From contig PKUA01000066.1 of NCBI GenBank assembly GCA_002868905.1, positions 1 through 32,275 on the forward strand: 32,275 bases of DNA, written 5' to 3'. Below the pieces are notes generated by a model. The model was not told the DNA's origin, did no database searches, and worked only from the letters and a program-made list of their open reading frames with translations. This DNA is from Desulfuromonas sp. (GTDB lineage Bacteria; Desulfobacterota; Desulfuromonadia; Desulfuromonadales; Geothermobacteraceae). A program made the position numbers and the translations under genes. Below, one piece after another: positions 23,084 through 32,251 of the stretch; position 1 is the stretch's first letter; every line of letters begins with the position of its first letter.

Positions 23084-24082
23084 ATGCGCTGTCCTAACTG
23101 CCGACACCCGGTCACTGAGACGGCCAGGTTCTGTGAGCAGTGTGGTGTGCCGCTGGCTAAAGATGTTACAGCGATGCATCAGAAAGCGCTGGACCTTTAC
23201 CACCGGGGGGCGATCGACGAGGCGCTGGAACTCTGGCGTGAGTCGACAAAGCAGAACCCCAAATTCAGTAAGGGGTTCTATTACCAGGGGTTGGCTCTTT
23301 ATGATCGCGGTGACCTGGTTGGTGCGATTAACGCCCTGAAACTGGCACTTGAATTCGAGGAAGAGCCCTTCAGGGTTTATTTCAAGCTCGGGTTAGCGGA
23401 ATACGGGCTTGGTGATTTGTCCGCCAGCATCAGGAATTTCAAGCTGGCGTTGGAATTGAATCCGGAGAGCGCTGAAACCCATTACAGACTCGGCCTCGCT
23501 TATTTGCGAAGTTCGAATCTTGATGCGGCCCGGATGGCCCTGGAAAAAGCGATTAATATCAACCCCGGCTACACAAGGGCTTTGCACATTCTCGGCATGA
23601 CCCTGGCCCAGCAGGGGGAGGTCGAAGCAGCGGTCGAAACATTTCGGAAGATCACGGAAATCAGCCCCGGATTTTCCGCCGCACGCTTCGAGCTTGGGAT
23701 GGCACTGTTCAAACGCGGCGAACTTGAAATGGCCGCCGAACAGTTCCGACAGGCAACACTTGGTGAAAAACGTTTCGCCCCCGGCCTGTTCATGCTGGGT
23801 GAGGTCTCCCGAAAACTCGGGAAATTCAGCGAAGCGATCAGCGCCTACTCTGAGGTGCTCTCCATCAACCCGCGGGACAGCGAAGCCTGGCTGCGGATGG
23901 CTGAAAGCAACATACAACTCGACCTGCTGGATGCCGCGCGGGAGAATCTCCGCCAGGCGCTTGAGGTCAATCCAGATAACCAGGAAGCGGATTATATGCT
24001 TCGCCACCTGGGCGAGATGAACACACCCCACAAATCCGGGGTTGACGCTGAGAAAACGACGAAGGAAAAGGATGAGTCATGA
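23084..24082 (+). CDS. zinc-ribbon/TPR protein embedded in the nuo operon, function unknown
   Basis: 332 residues. Residues 1-25 are a small zinc ribbon (Cys3, Cys6, Cys17, Cys20: CPNC and CEQC). From about 28 to 310 there are about eight tetratricopeptide repeats, e.g. GFYYQGLALYDRGDLVGAIN, YRLGLAYLRSSNLDAARMAL, HILGMTLAQQGEVEAAVETF and FMLGEVSRKLGKFSEAISAY. The tail is Lys/Glu-rich. There is no signal or membrane segment, so it is cytoplasmic. It starts 9 nt after nuoG (GGAGG ribosome site), and its stop overlaps the nuoH ATG (ATGA), so it is made with the complex. TPR proteins are scaffolds; an assembly or maturation factor, or a docking protein, for complex I is the natural guess but unproven. 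It is not one of the fourteen core subunits. Confidence 0.9.
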   Translation: MRCPNCRHPVTETARFCEQCGVPLAKDVTAMHQKALDLYHRGAIDEALELWRESTKQNPKFSKGFYYQGLALYDRGDLVGAINALKLALEFEEEPFRVYFKLGLAEYGLGDLSASIRNFKLALELNPESAETHYRLGLAYLRSSNLDAARMALEKAININPGYTRALHILGMTLAQQGEVEAAVETFRKITEISPGFSAARFELGMALFKRGELEMAAEQFRQATLGEKRFAPGLFMLGEVSRKLGKFSEAISAYSEVLSINPRDSEAWLRMAESNIQLDLLDAARENLRQALEVNPDNQEADYMLRHLGEMNTPHKSGVDAEKTTKEKDES

Positions 24083-25137
24083 CGCCTGAACTTTTGAGCA
24101 TGTCAAATGCGCCGTGGATCTTTGTGAGTGCCATGATGGTCAAGATCTTGCTGGTTTTCGGCGTGACCATGGGGATCGTCGCCTACGCGACCTGGGTCGA
24201 ACGAAAGCTGATCGGGCATATGCAGACCCGGCTCGGTCCGATGTTGACCGGTTGGCACGGTCTGCTGCAACCGATCGCCGATGGACTCAAGCTGTTCTTC
24301 AAGGAGGACATCATTCCGGCCCAGGCGAGTAAGGTCCCGTTCCTGCTCGCTCCGCTGATGATCCTGGTCCCTTCGTTGATCACCATCGCCGTGGTCCCGT
24401 TCGGAGGTGATATTTCTTTCACCTACCATGGTCAGACCTACTTGATCCCGCTGCAGATTTCGGATCTCAACATTGGCATTCTCTACGTGCTTGCCATGGC
24501 CGGACTCGGCGTCTACGGCATCACCCTGGCCGGTTGGTCCTCCAACAGCAAGTACTCCCTGCTCGGTGGCGTCCGCGCTTCGGCCCAGATGATCTCTTAC
24601 GAACTCGCCGCCGGGCTTGCGATTGTGGCGATCTTCATGATGTCCGAGTCCCTGAGCCTGCGCGACATCGTCGCCGCCCAAAGGGAAGTGCTCTGGGGGA
24701 TCGAAAGCCTGCCCCACTGGGTGCACAACTGGTACGTCTTCAGCCAGCCGCTCGCTTTCTGCCTGTTCGTGGTGACCGGGATGGCAGAGATTAACCGGAC
24801 CCCTTTCGACATGCCGGAAGCTGAATCCGAGTTGGTCTCGGGTTTCTGCACCGAGTATTCTTCCATGAAGTACGCCCTGTTTTTCATGGCCGAGTACGCC
24901 AACATGATCGTGCTTTGTGCCATTATCTCCACCCTCTTTCTCGGTGGTTGGGACGGCCCGTTCTGGGGCCCGCTTAACCTGCTGGCGAAAATATTCAGCT
25001 TCATGCTGTTCTTCATGTGGATTCGCGCAACCTTCCCGCGGGTTCGTTATGACCAGCTGATGAAAATGGGGTGGAAGCTGTTTCTCCCCCTGGCCCTTGC
25101 CAATATTGTGATTACCGGCATCGTCATGGTGCTGTAA
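24079..25137 (+). CDS. nuoH: complex I subunit H (ND1 type)
   Basis: 352 residues, about eight membrane helices. Signatures: ATWVERKLIGHMQTRLGPM (with the Glu-Arg-Lys loop), LLQPIADGLKLFFKEDIIP (quinone chamber loop), GWSSNSKYSLLGGVRASAQMISYELA, and MAEINRTPFDMPEAESELVSG. NuoH anchors the peripheral arm and forms much of the quinone cavity and the first proton-coupling segment. The ATG at 24079 overlaps the stop of the TPR gene by 4 nt. Confidence 0.97.
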   Translation: MTPELLSMSNAPWIFVSAMMVKILLVFGVTMGIVAYATWVERKLIGHMQTRLGPMLTGWHGLLQPIADGLKLFFKEDIIPAQASKVPFLLAPLMILVPSLITIAVVPFGGDISFTYHGQTYLIPLQISDLNIGILYVLAMAGLGVYGITLAGWSSNSKYSLLGGVRASAQMISYELAAGLAIVAIFMMSESLSLRDIVAAQREVLWGIESLPHWVHNWYVFSQPLAFCLFVVTGMAEINRTPFDMPEAESELVSGFCTEYSSMKYALFFMAEYANMIVLCAIISTLFLGGWDGPFWGPLNLLAKIFSFMLFFMWIRATFPRVRYDQLMKMGWKLFLPLALANIVITGIVMVL

Positions 25138-25183
25138 GGGAACCTAACTGACGCTCCAGCGATAACGTAACGAGGAAAGACCC

Positions 25184-25585
25184 ATGTTCAAGGAATTTAT
25201 CCAAGGTCTGAGCATCACCCTGAAGCACCTGAGCCCGAAGCACATCACAACCGTGCAATACCCGCGGGTCAGACTGCAGGTTTCCGATCGGTTCCGTGGT
25301 CTGCATCGGCTGGTGCCGACACAGGACCGCGAAAAGTGCGTTGCCTGTTACCTCTGCCCGACGGTCTGTCCGGCCAAGTGCATTACGGTGGAATCGGCTG
25401 AGAATGAAAAGGGTGAGAAGTATCCGAAGGTCTACCAGATCGATATGCTGCGCTGCATTTTCTGCGGCTACTGTGTCGAGGCCTGCCCGGTCGAGGCGAT
25501 CGAGATGAGTGGACAGTACGAGCTTGCCAATTACAAGCGCGAACAGTTCATTTTCGACAAAAAGCGCCTGCTTGAAACCAAATAG
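25184..25585 (+). CDS. nuoI: complex I subunit I, 2[4Fe-4S] ferredoxin-like
   Basis: 133 residues, shorter than the 160-180 of many NuoI. Two classic motifs, Cys52, 55, 58, 62 (CVACYLCPTVCP) and Cys91, 94, 97, 101 (CIFCGYCVEACPVEAI), hold clusters N6a and N6b, the last relays before N2 in NuoB. The N-terminal amphipathic part touches the membrane arm. Start ATG at 25184 with a GAGG site upstream; 12 nt before nuoJ. Confidence 0.97.
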   Translation: MFKEFIQGLSITLKHLSPKHITTVQYPRVRLQVSDRFRGLHRLVPTQDREKCVACYLCPTVCPAKCITVESAENEKGEKYPKVYQIDMLRCIFCGYCVEACPVEAIEMSGQYELANYKREQFIFDKKRLLETK

Positions 25586-25597
25586 GAGCACGGAGAC

Positions 25598-26098
25598 ATG
25601 CAAGTATTGTTTTTCTACCTGGTCGCTTTCGTTGCCGTTGCTTCGGGACTGCTGGTCGTCACCTGCAAGAGCCCGGTCAACAGCGCCCTGGCGTTGGTCA
25701 ACACCTTTTTCTGCCTGGCGATCTTCTATGTGATGTTGCACGCTCCTTTCATGGCCGCCATTCAAATCATGGTCTACGCCGGTGCGATCATGGTGTTGAT
25801 CCTGTTTGTCATCATGCTGCTCAACCTGGGCGTGGAGACCATGAAGAAGACGACCCACACTGTATGGGGAATCGTTGCCGGGTCGCTGGTGATGATGCTG
25901 ACCTTCTTCTTCATCAAACGCGGTCAACCGGCCAACATCAGTGGGCCCATCACCAACGAGGTGGTGGAATCGGTCGGTCACACCCAGTTAATTGGAAAAC
26001 ATATTTTCGTTGATTTTCTGCTGCCGTTTGAGATTACTTCCATCCTTCTGCTGGTGGCCATCGTTGGTGCGGTCATTCTGGCCAAGAAGGAAGTCTGA
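25598..26098 (+). CDS. nuoJ: complex I subunit J (ND6 type)
   Basis: 166 residues, five membrane helices. Signatures: [21 protein letters not shown] and [20 protein letters not shown] with the conserved pi-bulge region of helix 3. The subunit lies in the membrane arm between NuoH/A and NuoK. Start ATG at 25598 with GGAG upstream. Confidence 0.95.
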   Translation: MQVLFFYLVAFVAVASGLLVVTCKSPVNSALALVNTFFCLAIFYVMLHAPFMAAIQIMVYAGAIMVLILFVIMLLNLGVETMKKTTHTVWGIVAGSLVMMLTFFFIKRGQPANISGPITNEVVESVGHTQLIGKHIFVDFLLPFEITSILLLVAIVGAVILAKKEV

Positions 26099-26124
26099 AC
26101 CGCGTCGGGATAGGAGAGTTCATT

Positions 26125-26427
26125 ATGATTACCGTCAATCATTACCTCGTCGTCAGTGCCATTCTCTTTTCCCTCGGCACCTTCGGCGTTCTTACCCGGC
26201 GTAATGCAATCGTCATTTTCATGTGCATCGAGTTGATGCTCAACGCCGTCAACCTCACCTTCATCGCCTTGTCGAATCACCTCGGCAATATGGACGGCCA
26301 GGTGTTCGTGTTCTTCGTGATGACGGTGGCCGCTGCGGAAGCGGCAGTCGGTCTCGCTTTGATGATCAGTTTCTTCCGTAACCGGGAGTCCATCGAAGTT
26401 GACGATATCAGCCTGTTGAAATGGTAA
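26125..26427 (+). CDS. nuoK: complex I subunit K (ND4L type)
   Basis: 100 residues, three membrane helices. The typical NuoK pattern: [28 protein letters not shown], with the conserved Glu in helix 2, and [20 protein letters not shown], with the second conserved Glu in helix 3. These residues form part of the central proton path. Start ATG at 26125 with GGAGAG upstream. Confidence 0.97.
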   Translation: MITVNHYLVVSAILFSLGTFGVLTRRNAIVIFMCIELMLNAVNLTFIALSNHLGNMDGQVFVFFVMTVAAAEAAVGLALMISFFRNRESIEVDDISLLKW

Positions 26428-26478
26428 TTCGTCCGGCAATGCATTCAAGCTCACTGCGCTGAGAGGAGATAGAGGTCG

Positions 26479-28464
26479 ATGCAAGATTACAGTTTGTTGT
26501 GGCTCATTCCATTCTTTCCCCTGGTCGGGTCGATTATCAACGGCCTGTTCGGGAAGAAAATCCGGAACGAGGCGCTGATCGGAACGATCGGTACCGCTGC
26601 TATCGGTGCTTCCTTCGTGGTCTCCTGCACCTATTTCTTCAAGTTGCTTGGAGATGCGGAGAAGATCCACGAAACCACCATTTTCGGCGCCATGGGGAGC
26701 GGTACATGGATGAATGTCGGGCAACTCCAGATCGATTGGGGTTTCCTGCTTGATCCACTCTCAGCATTGATGATCATGGTAGTGACCGGGGTCGGCTCGC
26801 TGATCCACCTCTACTCCATCGGTTACATGCACGGCGAGGAAGGGTTCTACCGCTTTTTCAGCTACCTGAACCTCTTCTGTTTCTCCATGCTGATGCTGGT
26901 TCTCGGTAATAACGCCATGGTCATGTTCATCGGCTGGGAGGGCGTCGGCCTCTGTTCCTACCTGCTGATCGGCTACTACTTCGAGAAGAAGAGCGCCGGG
27001 GATGCCGCCAAGAAAGCGTTCGTCGTCAACCGCGTCGGTGACTTCGGTTTCCTGATTGGTCTCTTCTTGCTTTTCTGGTCCCTCGGCCAGAAGGGTGTCC
27101 GGACCATCCGCTTTACCGAAATCGCAGCCAACGCGCATCTGCTCGAAAACGGTGGAACGATCGTTACCATCGTCACTCTCTGCTTTTTCCTCGGTGCGAC
27201 CGGTAAATCGGCCCAGATTCCGCTCTATACCTGGTTGCCGGACGCTATGGAAGGTCCGACGCCGGTCTCCGCCCTGATCCATGCCGCGACCATGGTCACC
27301 GCCGGCGTCTACATGATCGGCCGAATGAACGGCCTGTTCGCCATGGCTCCCGACACCATGATGGTGATCGCCATCGTCGGTGCCGCGACCGCGATCTTTG
27401 CCGCCTCCATCGGCCTGGCGCAGAATGACATCAAGCGCGTCCTCGCCTACTCCACTGTCTCCCAGCTTGGCTACATGTTCCTCGCCATGGGGGTCGGCGC
27501 GTTTACTGCGGGGATCTTCCATCTGATGACCCACGCCTTCTTCAAGGCCTGCCTGTTCCTCGGCTCCGGTTCGGTCATTCACGGCATGCACCACGCCTAT
27601 CACCATGCCCACCTGCATGACGACCCGCAGGACATGCGGAATATGGGCGGCCTGCGCAAGAAAATGCCAATTACCTTCATTACTTTCCTGGTGTCGACGA
27701 TTGCTATCGCCGGGATCCCAGGGTTCTCGGGGTTCTTCTCCAAGGACGAGATCCTCTGGTGGTCGTTCGGCTCGACCCGTGGCGGCTGGATCCTTTGGGT
27801 GGTTGGCGCTATCGCCGCCGGCATGACCGCCTTCTACATGTTCCGTCTGGTGTTCATGACCTTCTTTGGTGAGCAGAAAACAGACCCGCGCGCCAAGGAT
27901 CATATCCCGGAGTCCGGCCTGACGATTACCATCCCGCTGATGGTTCTTGGGGCTCTGGCGGTCATTGGTGGTTATATCGGTGTCCCGGCTATTCTGGGTG
28001 GTGCCAATCATATTCACCATTTCCTCGAGCCGGTTTTTGGTCAAGCTCAGAAGTTGCATGCCATTGAAGCCCACGGCAGTCACGCTACCGAATATGGTCT
28101 GATGGGCATTTCGGTTGGTATCGCTGTGATCGGAATCTTTGGTGCATGGTTCATGTATGTGAAGAATCCCGAGATGCCGAAGCAGCTGGTGGCCAAGTTC
28201 AAGTGGCTGCACACGGCCATTTTCAACAAGTGGTTCGTCGATGAGCTGTATGATGCCATGTTCGTCAATGCCACCAAGCGTGCGGGCCGTATCTGCTGGA
28301 AAGGCTTTGACCTGCCGATCATCGATGGCATTGTCAACGGCGTTGGCTGGTTGGTTCGTGGATTTTCCGCCGCACTCCGTTACACCCAGTCTGGCCAGAT
28401 TCACAGTTACGCCATGGCCATGGTTATCGGTGCGGTGATTATTGTTGCCGCATATGTACTGTAA
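26479..28464 (+). CDS. nuoL: complex I subunit L (ND5 type), proton channel
   Basis: 661 residues, antiporter-like subunit with a C-terminal lateral helix. Key channel residues can be read: Glu154 in IGWEGVGLCSYLLIG, Lys243 in GATGKSAQIPLYTWLPDAMEG, and a later Lys in QNDIKRVLAYSTVSQLGYM. An unusual loop at 368-380 holds seven His in thirteen residues (HGMHHAYHHAHLH). The C-terminus (about 545-661) has the long lateral helix and the final anchoring helix. Start ATG at 26479 with GAGAGGAGA upstream. Confidence 0.97.
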   Translation: MQDYSLLWLIPFFPLVGSIINGLFGKKIRNEALIGTIGTAAIGASFVVSCTYFFKLLGDAEKIHETTIFGAMGSGTWMNVGQLQIDWGFLLDPLSALMIMVVTGVGSLIHLYSIGYMHGEEGFYRFFSYLNLFCFSMLMLVLGNNAMVMFIGWEGVGLCSYLLIGYYFEKKSAGDAAKKAFVVNRVGDFGFLIGLFLLFWSLGQKGVRTIRFTEIAANAHLLENGGTIVTIVTLCFFLGATGKSAQIPLYTWLPDAMEGPTPVSALIHAATMVTAGVYMIGRMNGLFAMAPDTMMVIAIVGAATAIFAASIGLAQNDIKRVLAYSTVSQLGYMFLAMGVGAFTAGIFHLMTHAFFKACLFLGSGSVIHGMHHAYHHAHLHDDPQDMRNMGGLRKKMPITFITFLVSTIAIAGIPGFSGFFSKDEILWWSFGSTRGGWILWVVGAIAAGMTAFYMFRLVFMTFFGEQKTDPRAKDHIPESGLTITIPLMVLGALAVIGGYIGVPAILGGANHIHHFLEPVFGQAQKLHAIEAHGSHATEYGLMGISVGIAVIGIFGAWFMYVKNPEMPKQLVAKFKWLHTAIFNKWFVDELYDAMFVNATKRAGRICWKGFDLPIIDGIVNGVGWLVRGFSAALRYTQSGQIHSYAMAMVIGAVIIVAAYVL

Positions 28465-28509
28465 GGGCTTTAAGCGAGAGACGCATAGCGAGGTAAGGAG
28501 CGTATACCA

Positions 28510-30066
28510 ATGTCCGAGCATCTTCTCAGCCTGATAACTTTCTTCCCGCTTCTCGGGATGATCGTTCTGCTGTTCATTCCACGGGATAATGATGGGGTTC
28601 TCAAGGGGCTGACCCTGGTCTTCACCTTGATCACCTTTTTCATCAGCCTCCCCCTGGCGTTTAACGATGTCTTCAAGACCTCGGCCGCCATGCAGTACAA
28701 GGAGTTCGTCCCGTGGATCAGCATCGGCGACTATTTCCAGATGAACTACCACGTCGGCATCGACGGAATCAGCCTCTGGCTGGTGATGTTGACGACCTTC
28801 ATCATGCCGATCGCGGTGCTGTCAACCTGGCAGTCGGTCACCAAGAATGTTAAGGGGTTCATGGCGCTTCTGCTGCTGTTGGAAACCGGCATGCTTGGGG
28901 CCTTTATCTCCCTCGATCTGTTTCTGTTCTACTTCTACTGGGAGTTGATGTTGATCCCGATGTACTTCCTGATCGGCATCTGGGGGGGCGCCAAACGGAT
29001 CTACTCGGCGATCAAGTTCTTCATTTACACCGCGGTCGGGTCTCTGCTGATGTTGGTGGCGATTATCTTCGTCTACTACTATGCTCTGCAAAGCGGGATG
29101 CCGTTCGAGCAGGGTTTCAGCGTACTGCACTTTTATGATCTTAATATCCCGGCCGAGACGCAGACATGGTTGTTCCTGGCGTTCGCTTTCAGTTTCGCCA
29201 TCAAGGTGCCGATGTTCCCGGTTCATACCTGGCTGCCTGACGCTCACACCGACGCTCCGACGGCCGGTTCGGTCATTTTGGCCGCCATCCTGTTGAAGAT
29301 GGGAACCTACGGCTATGTCCGTTTTGCCATGCCTCTGTTCCCGGATGCATTGCAGATGTTCCTGCCGTACCTGGCGTTGCTCGCGGTTATCGGCATCATC
29401 TACGGTGCATTGGTCGCGATGGTGCAGGAGGACGTCAAACGCCTGGTCGCCTACTCGTCGGTCAGTCACCTCGGCTTCGTCATGCTCGGTATCTTCGCGC
29501 TGAACATCCAGGGGATGGCCGGCGGGATGATCCAGATGATCAACCACGGTATCTCGACTGGAGCGCTCTTCCTTATCGTCGGCTTTATCTATGAGCGCCG
29601 CCACACGCGCCAGATTGCAGATTTTGGCGGGCTTGCCAAGAGGATGCCGGTTTTTGCCACCATTTTCCTGATCGTCACTTTCTCCTCCATCGGCCTTCCC
29701 GGAACCAACGGATTCGTCGGTGAACTCCTGATCATGGTCGGTGCTTTTGAGAGTGAGCTCCGCTGGTTCACCGTCTTTGCTGCGACCGGGGTGATTTTCG
29801 CCGCCGTGTACATGCTCTGGATGTTCCAGCGGGTCATGTTCGGCGAGTGTAAGAACCCGGCGAACCAGGATCTGCAGGACCTGACCGTACGTGAAATTGT
29901 GTTGATGCTGCCGCTCCTGGTGTTCATCTTTTGGATCGGTATCTTCCCGAACGTGTTTTTTGACAAGATGAACCCCTCCCTGGAGAATCTGATTGATCAG
30001 ATCAAAGGGAAACAGCAGGTTGCCGTGGTTGAACAGGTCAACCTGCCGGCGCGGAACCAGGACTAG
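28510..30066 (+). CDS. nuoM: complex I subunit M (ND4 type), proton channel
   Basis: 518 residues, about fourteen membrane helices. Signatures: HVGIDGISLWLVMLTTFIMP, FYFYWELMLIPMYFLIGIWGG with the conserved Glu145, FAIKVPMFPVHTWLPDAHTDA with the channel Lys, and QEDVKRLVAYSSVSHLGFVMLG. Second antiporter-like subunit, between NuoL and NuoN in the membrane arm. Start ATG at 28510 after AAGGAG. Confidence 0.97.
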   Translation: MSEHLLSLITFFPLLGMIVLLFIPRDNDGVLKGLTLVFTLITFFISLPLAFNDVFKTSAAMQYKEFVPWISIGDYFQMNYHVGIDGISLWLVMLTTFIMPIAVLSTWQSVTKNVKGFMALLLLLETGMLGAFISLDLFLFYFYWELMLIPMYFLIGIWGGAKRIYSAIKFFIYTAVGSLLMLVAIIFVYYYALQSGMPFEQGFSVLHFYDLNIPAETQTWLFLAFAFSFAIKVPMFPVHTWLPDAHTDAPTAGSVILAAILLKMGTYGYVRFAMPLFPDALQMFLPYLALLAVIGIIYGALVAMVQEDVKRLVAYSSVSHLGFVMLGIFALNIQGMAGGMIQMINHGISTGALFLIVGFIYERRHTRQIADFGGLAKRMPVFATIFLIVTFSSIGLPGTNGFVGELLIMVGAFESELRWFTVFAATGVIFAAVYMLWMFQRVMFGECKNPANQDLQDLTVREIVLMLPLLVFIFWIGIFPNVFFDKMNPSLENLIDQIKGKQQVAVVEQVNLPARNQD

Positions 30067-30111
30067 CGGCTACGAGCCTCAGGCCTTAATTGTTTTCGAA
30101 GGAGCCTTTCG

Positions 30112-31575
30112 ATGGATAACCTGATGCAAATCGCCATGCAGAACGTCAATTACGGTTCGATCATGCCGTCCTTGGTCCTCTGCATCTTTGGCATGGCATT
30201 GCTGCTGATCAACGTCTTCCTGCCCCGGGGGAAAACCACTCCGGCCAGCTGGATCGCCCTGATCGGGCTGGTGGTTACGGCGGTCTTTGCCGCGCGTGGA
30301 TGGGGTGACCCGCAGTTCGGCTTCGCCGGGCATGTGGCGCTTGACAAGTTCGCCTCGTTTTCCAACATCATCTTCCTCTTCTCAGCAGGTTTGACCATCC
30401 TGATGTCGGATGAATACCTGCAGCGGGAGGGGTATCCGATCGGCGAATACTACCCGCTGATCCTGTTCGCCACAGCCGGTGCGATGTGGATGGCTTCCGG
30501 GACCGACATGATGACGATCTTCCTCGGCCTGGAGGTGCTCTCCATCTCGTTGTACATCCTCGCCGGAATGTTCCGCGGACAACTCCGTTCCAACGAGGCA
30601 GGCCTGAAGTACTTCCTGCTGGGCGCTTTCTCGACCGGTTTCCTGGTGTACGGGATTGCTCTGATCTACGGGGTGAGCGGCACGACCAACGTGGCCGACA
30701 TCGGCATGTATCTCAAGTCCCATCCGGCCATGCTCGGCAACCCGATGACCATCGCCGGCATGCTGTTGATCTCGGTCGGTTTCCTGTTTAAAATCGGCGC
30801 CGCACCGTTTCACATGTGGGCCCCCGATGTTTACCAGGGCGCACCGACTCCGATCACCGCTTTTATGTCGGCGGGACCGAAAGCAGCGGCACTGGTCGCT
30901 TTCGTACGCATCCTTATTCTCGGCCTTGACGGGCTGCAGGGTGATTGGACCAGTCTCCTCTGGGTCCTTGCGGTTCTGACCATGACGGTCGGTAACATCA
31001 TCGCCATCAACCAGACCAACATCAAGCGGATGCTTGCCTATTCTTCTATTTCGCATGCCGGCTATGCCCTGGTCGGATTGGTGGCGGCGAACCAAATCGG
31101 CGTCTCCGGCATTCTCTTCTATATGCTTGCTTACACCTTCATGAATCTCGGCGCCTTCGCGGTGCTGGTTCTGGCTGGCAAGAAGGGTGAGGAAAATCTG
31201 ACCCTTGAAGGTTTTGCCGGTTTCGGTTTCAAGCGACCCTTCCTCGGCGTGGCGATGTCGATCTTCCTCATCTCACTGATGGGGATTCCGACCACGGCGG
31301 GTTTTGCCGGTAAATTCTACATTTTTGCCGGTGCGATCAAGGCGGGTTATATCTGGCTGGCCGTGCTCGGTGTTCTAAACTCGGCGGTCTCTCTCTATTA
31401 CTACCTGCGGGTGATGGTTTACATGTATTTCAAGGAGCCGGCCGAGGACTACGGTTGGGTGACTCTTCACGCCGGAGCGGTTATTTCGATTATCATCTCT
31501 GTCGTAGGTGTGTTTTACCTTGGCCTGATTCCAGGCAAGGTCATGGAGATGGCGAGGATGGCCCTCTTCTTCTAG
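30112..31575 (+). CDS. nuoN: complex I subunit N (ND2 type), proton channel
   Basis: 487 residues, about fourteen membrane helices. Signatures: FLGLEVLSISLYILAGMFR with Glu141, RSNEAGLKYFLLGAFSTGFLVYG with the channel Lys, FKIGAAPFHMWAPDVYQGAP, and NIKRMLAYSSISHAGYALVG. Last gene of the operon, followed by a strong terminator 24 nt after the stop. Start ATG at 30112 after AAGGAG. Confidence 0.97.
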   Translation: MDNLMQIAMQNVNYGSIMPSLVLCIFGMALLLINVFLPRGKTTPASWIALIGLVVTAVFAARGWGDPQFGFAGHVALDKFASFSNIIFLFSAGLTILMSDEYLQREGYPIGEYYPLILFATAGAMWMASGTDMMTIFLGLEVLSISLYILAGMFRGQLRSNEAGLKYFLLGAFSTGFLVYGIALIYGVSGTTNVADIGMYLKSHPAMLGNPMTIAGMLLISVGFLFKIGAAPFHMWAPDVYQGAPTPITAFMSAGPKAAALVAFVRILILGLDGLQGDWTSLLWVLAVLTMTVGNIIAINQTNIKRMLAYSSISHAGYALVGLVAANQIGVSGILFYMLAYTFMNLGAFAVLVLAGKKGEENLTLEGFAGFGFKRPFLGVAMSIFLISLMGIPTTAGFAGKFYIFAGAIKAGYIWLAVLGVLNSAVSLYYYLRVMVYMYFKEPAEDYGWVTLHAGAVISIIISVVGVFYLGLIPGKVMEMARMALFF

Positions 31576-31599
31576 GGCCTTCTCTACTGGAAAAGTAGA

Positions 31600-31631
31600 C
31601 CCCCGGCATCGAGCATGCCGGGGGTTTTTTT
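31600..31631 (+). terminator. nuo operon terminator
   Basis: CCCCCGGCAT (31600-31609), loop CGAGC, ATGCCGGGGG (31615-31624), a perfect 10-bp GC-rich stem followed by seven T residues. Confidence 0.95.
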
Positions 31632-31658
31632 ATGTGTGGCAAGGTTGGTGCGAGAGTG

Positions 31659-32015
31659 CTATTGCAGGGTGTCGCCCCGGGTTTCCATGTCGAAGATTTC
31701 CATTAACGATTCAGCGTTCATAGAAAGGGTTGCCGTCTGCTTCGGCTCGCGGGCAGAGGTCCAGACGATCACCTCGCCATGAGTCCTGTTCTCCCTTTTG
31801 ACCCTGCCTCCGGCATACTGTTTCAATGCGTCCCACATCTTATTCATGTCAAGCAATTCATAACCAGCAAATTCCAAATCTTCATCGATGGTGGATAGAA
31901 AAGTGTCAAGCTTTTCATAATCGACAAAGTCATTTTCTTTCCGCCACCAGCGAATAAACATGGTGTCGGGGTTCCTCTGCTCCGCAATTTCCTGTTTGAT
32001 CTGGTGCCCGTTCAT
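31659..32015 (-). CDS. hypothetical protein, 118 residues
   Basis: An acidic, soluble product without signal peptide or membrane segment (FIRWWRKENDFVDYEKLDTF, FAGYELLDMNKMWDALKQY, THGEVIVWTSAREPKQTATL). I do not recognise the family. It is probably real: a strong ribosome site (GGAGAGGAGG) lies just before the ATG at 32015, a TATAAT box sits about 46 nt further upstream on the same strand, and codon use is coding-like. It converges on the nuo operon and has no same-strand partner in the window. Confidence 0.7.
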   Translation of the reverse strand: MNGHQIKQEIAEQRNPDTMFIRWWRKENDFVDYEKLDTFLSTIDEDLEFAGYELLDMNKMWDALKQYAGGRVKRENRTHGEVIVWTSAREPKQTATLSMNAESLMEIFDMETRGDTLQ

Positions 32016-32060
32016 GACGTCCTCCTCTCCGATACCGATCGAGTGTTATGGCTCATTATC

Positions 32061-32066
32061 ATTATA
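32061..32066 (-). promoter_or_regulatory. -10 box (TATAAT) for the 118-residue gene
   Basis: A perfect TATAAT on the - strand, about 46 nt upstream of the ATG at 32015. No good -35 is seen at 16-18 nt, so an activator may be needed, or the match may be chance. Confidence 0.4.
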
Positions 32067-32251
32067 TCGTGTGATGGTGGGATGTGGTTGCATTCCATTG
32101 TTGAATTGTTAAAGCACGAGGGGCGTCTTTGTCGCAAAGTCCTGGTAAAGTCGTTTGGTCAAACAGGTGACAATGAAAGGCCGAGGGGAGAAAGAAGTTT
32201 GGATTTGCTAAAATCTGGTTTCTTGCGGTAGAATGCAGCTCAAAACACATC

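Noticed and set aside
26761-28752. 663-residue open frame on the - strand opposite nuoL
   Set aside because: Antisense shadow rich in His, Glu and Gly. nuoL is certain.
32004-32231. 75-residue frame on the + strand after the 118-residue gene
   Set aside because: It starts inside the opposite gene at a GTG without a ribosome site and has no recognisable features.
32206-32234. Promoter-like TTGCTA...TAGAAT near the right edge (+)
   Set aside because: The spacer is 18 nt, the -35 is poor and no gene is visible downstream before the window ends, so it is not called.
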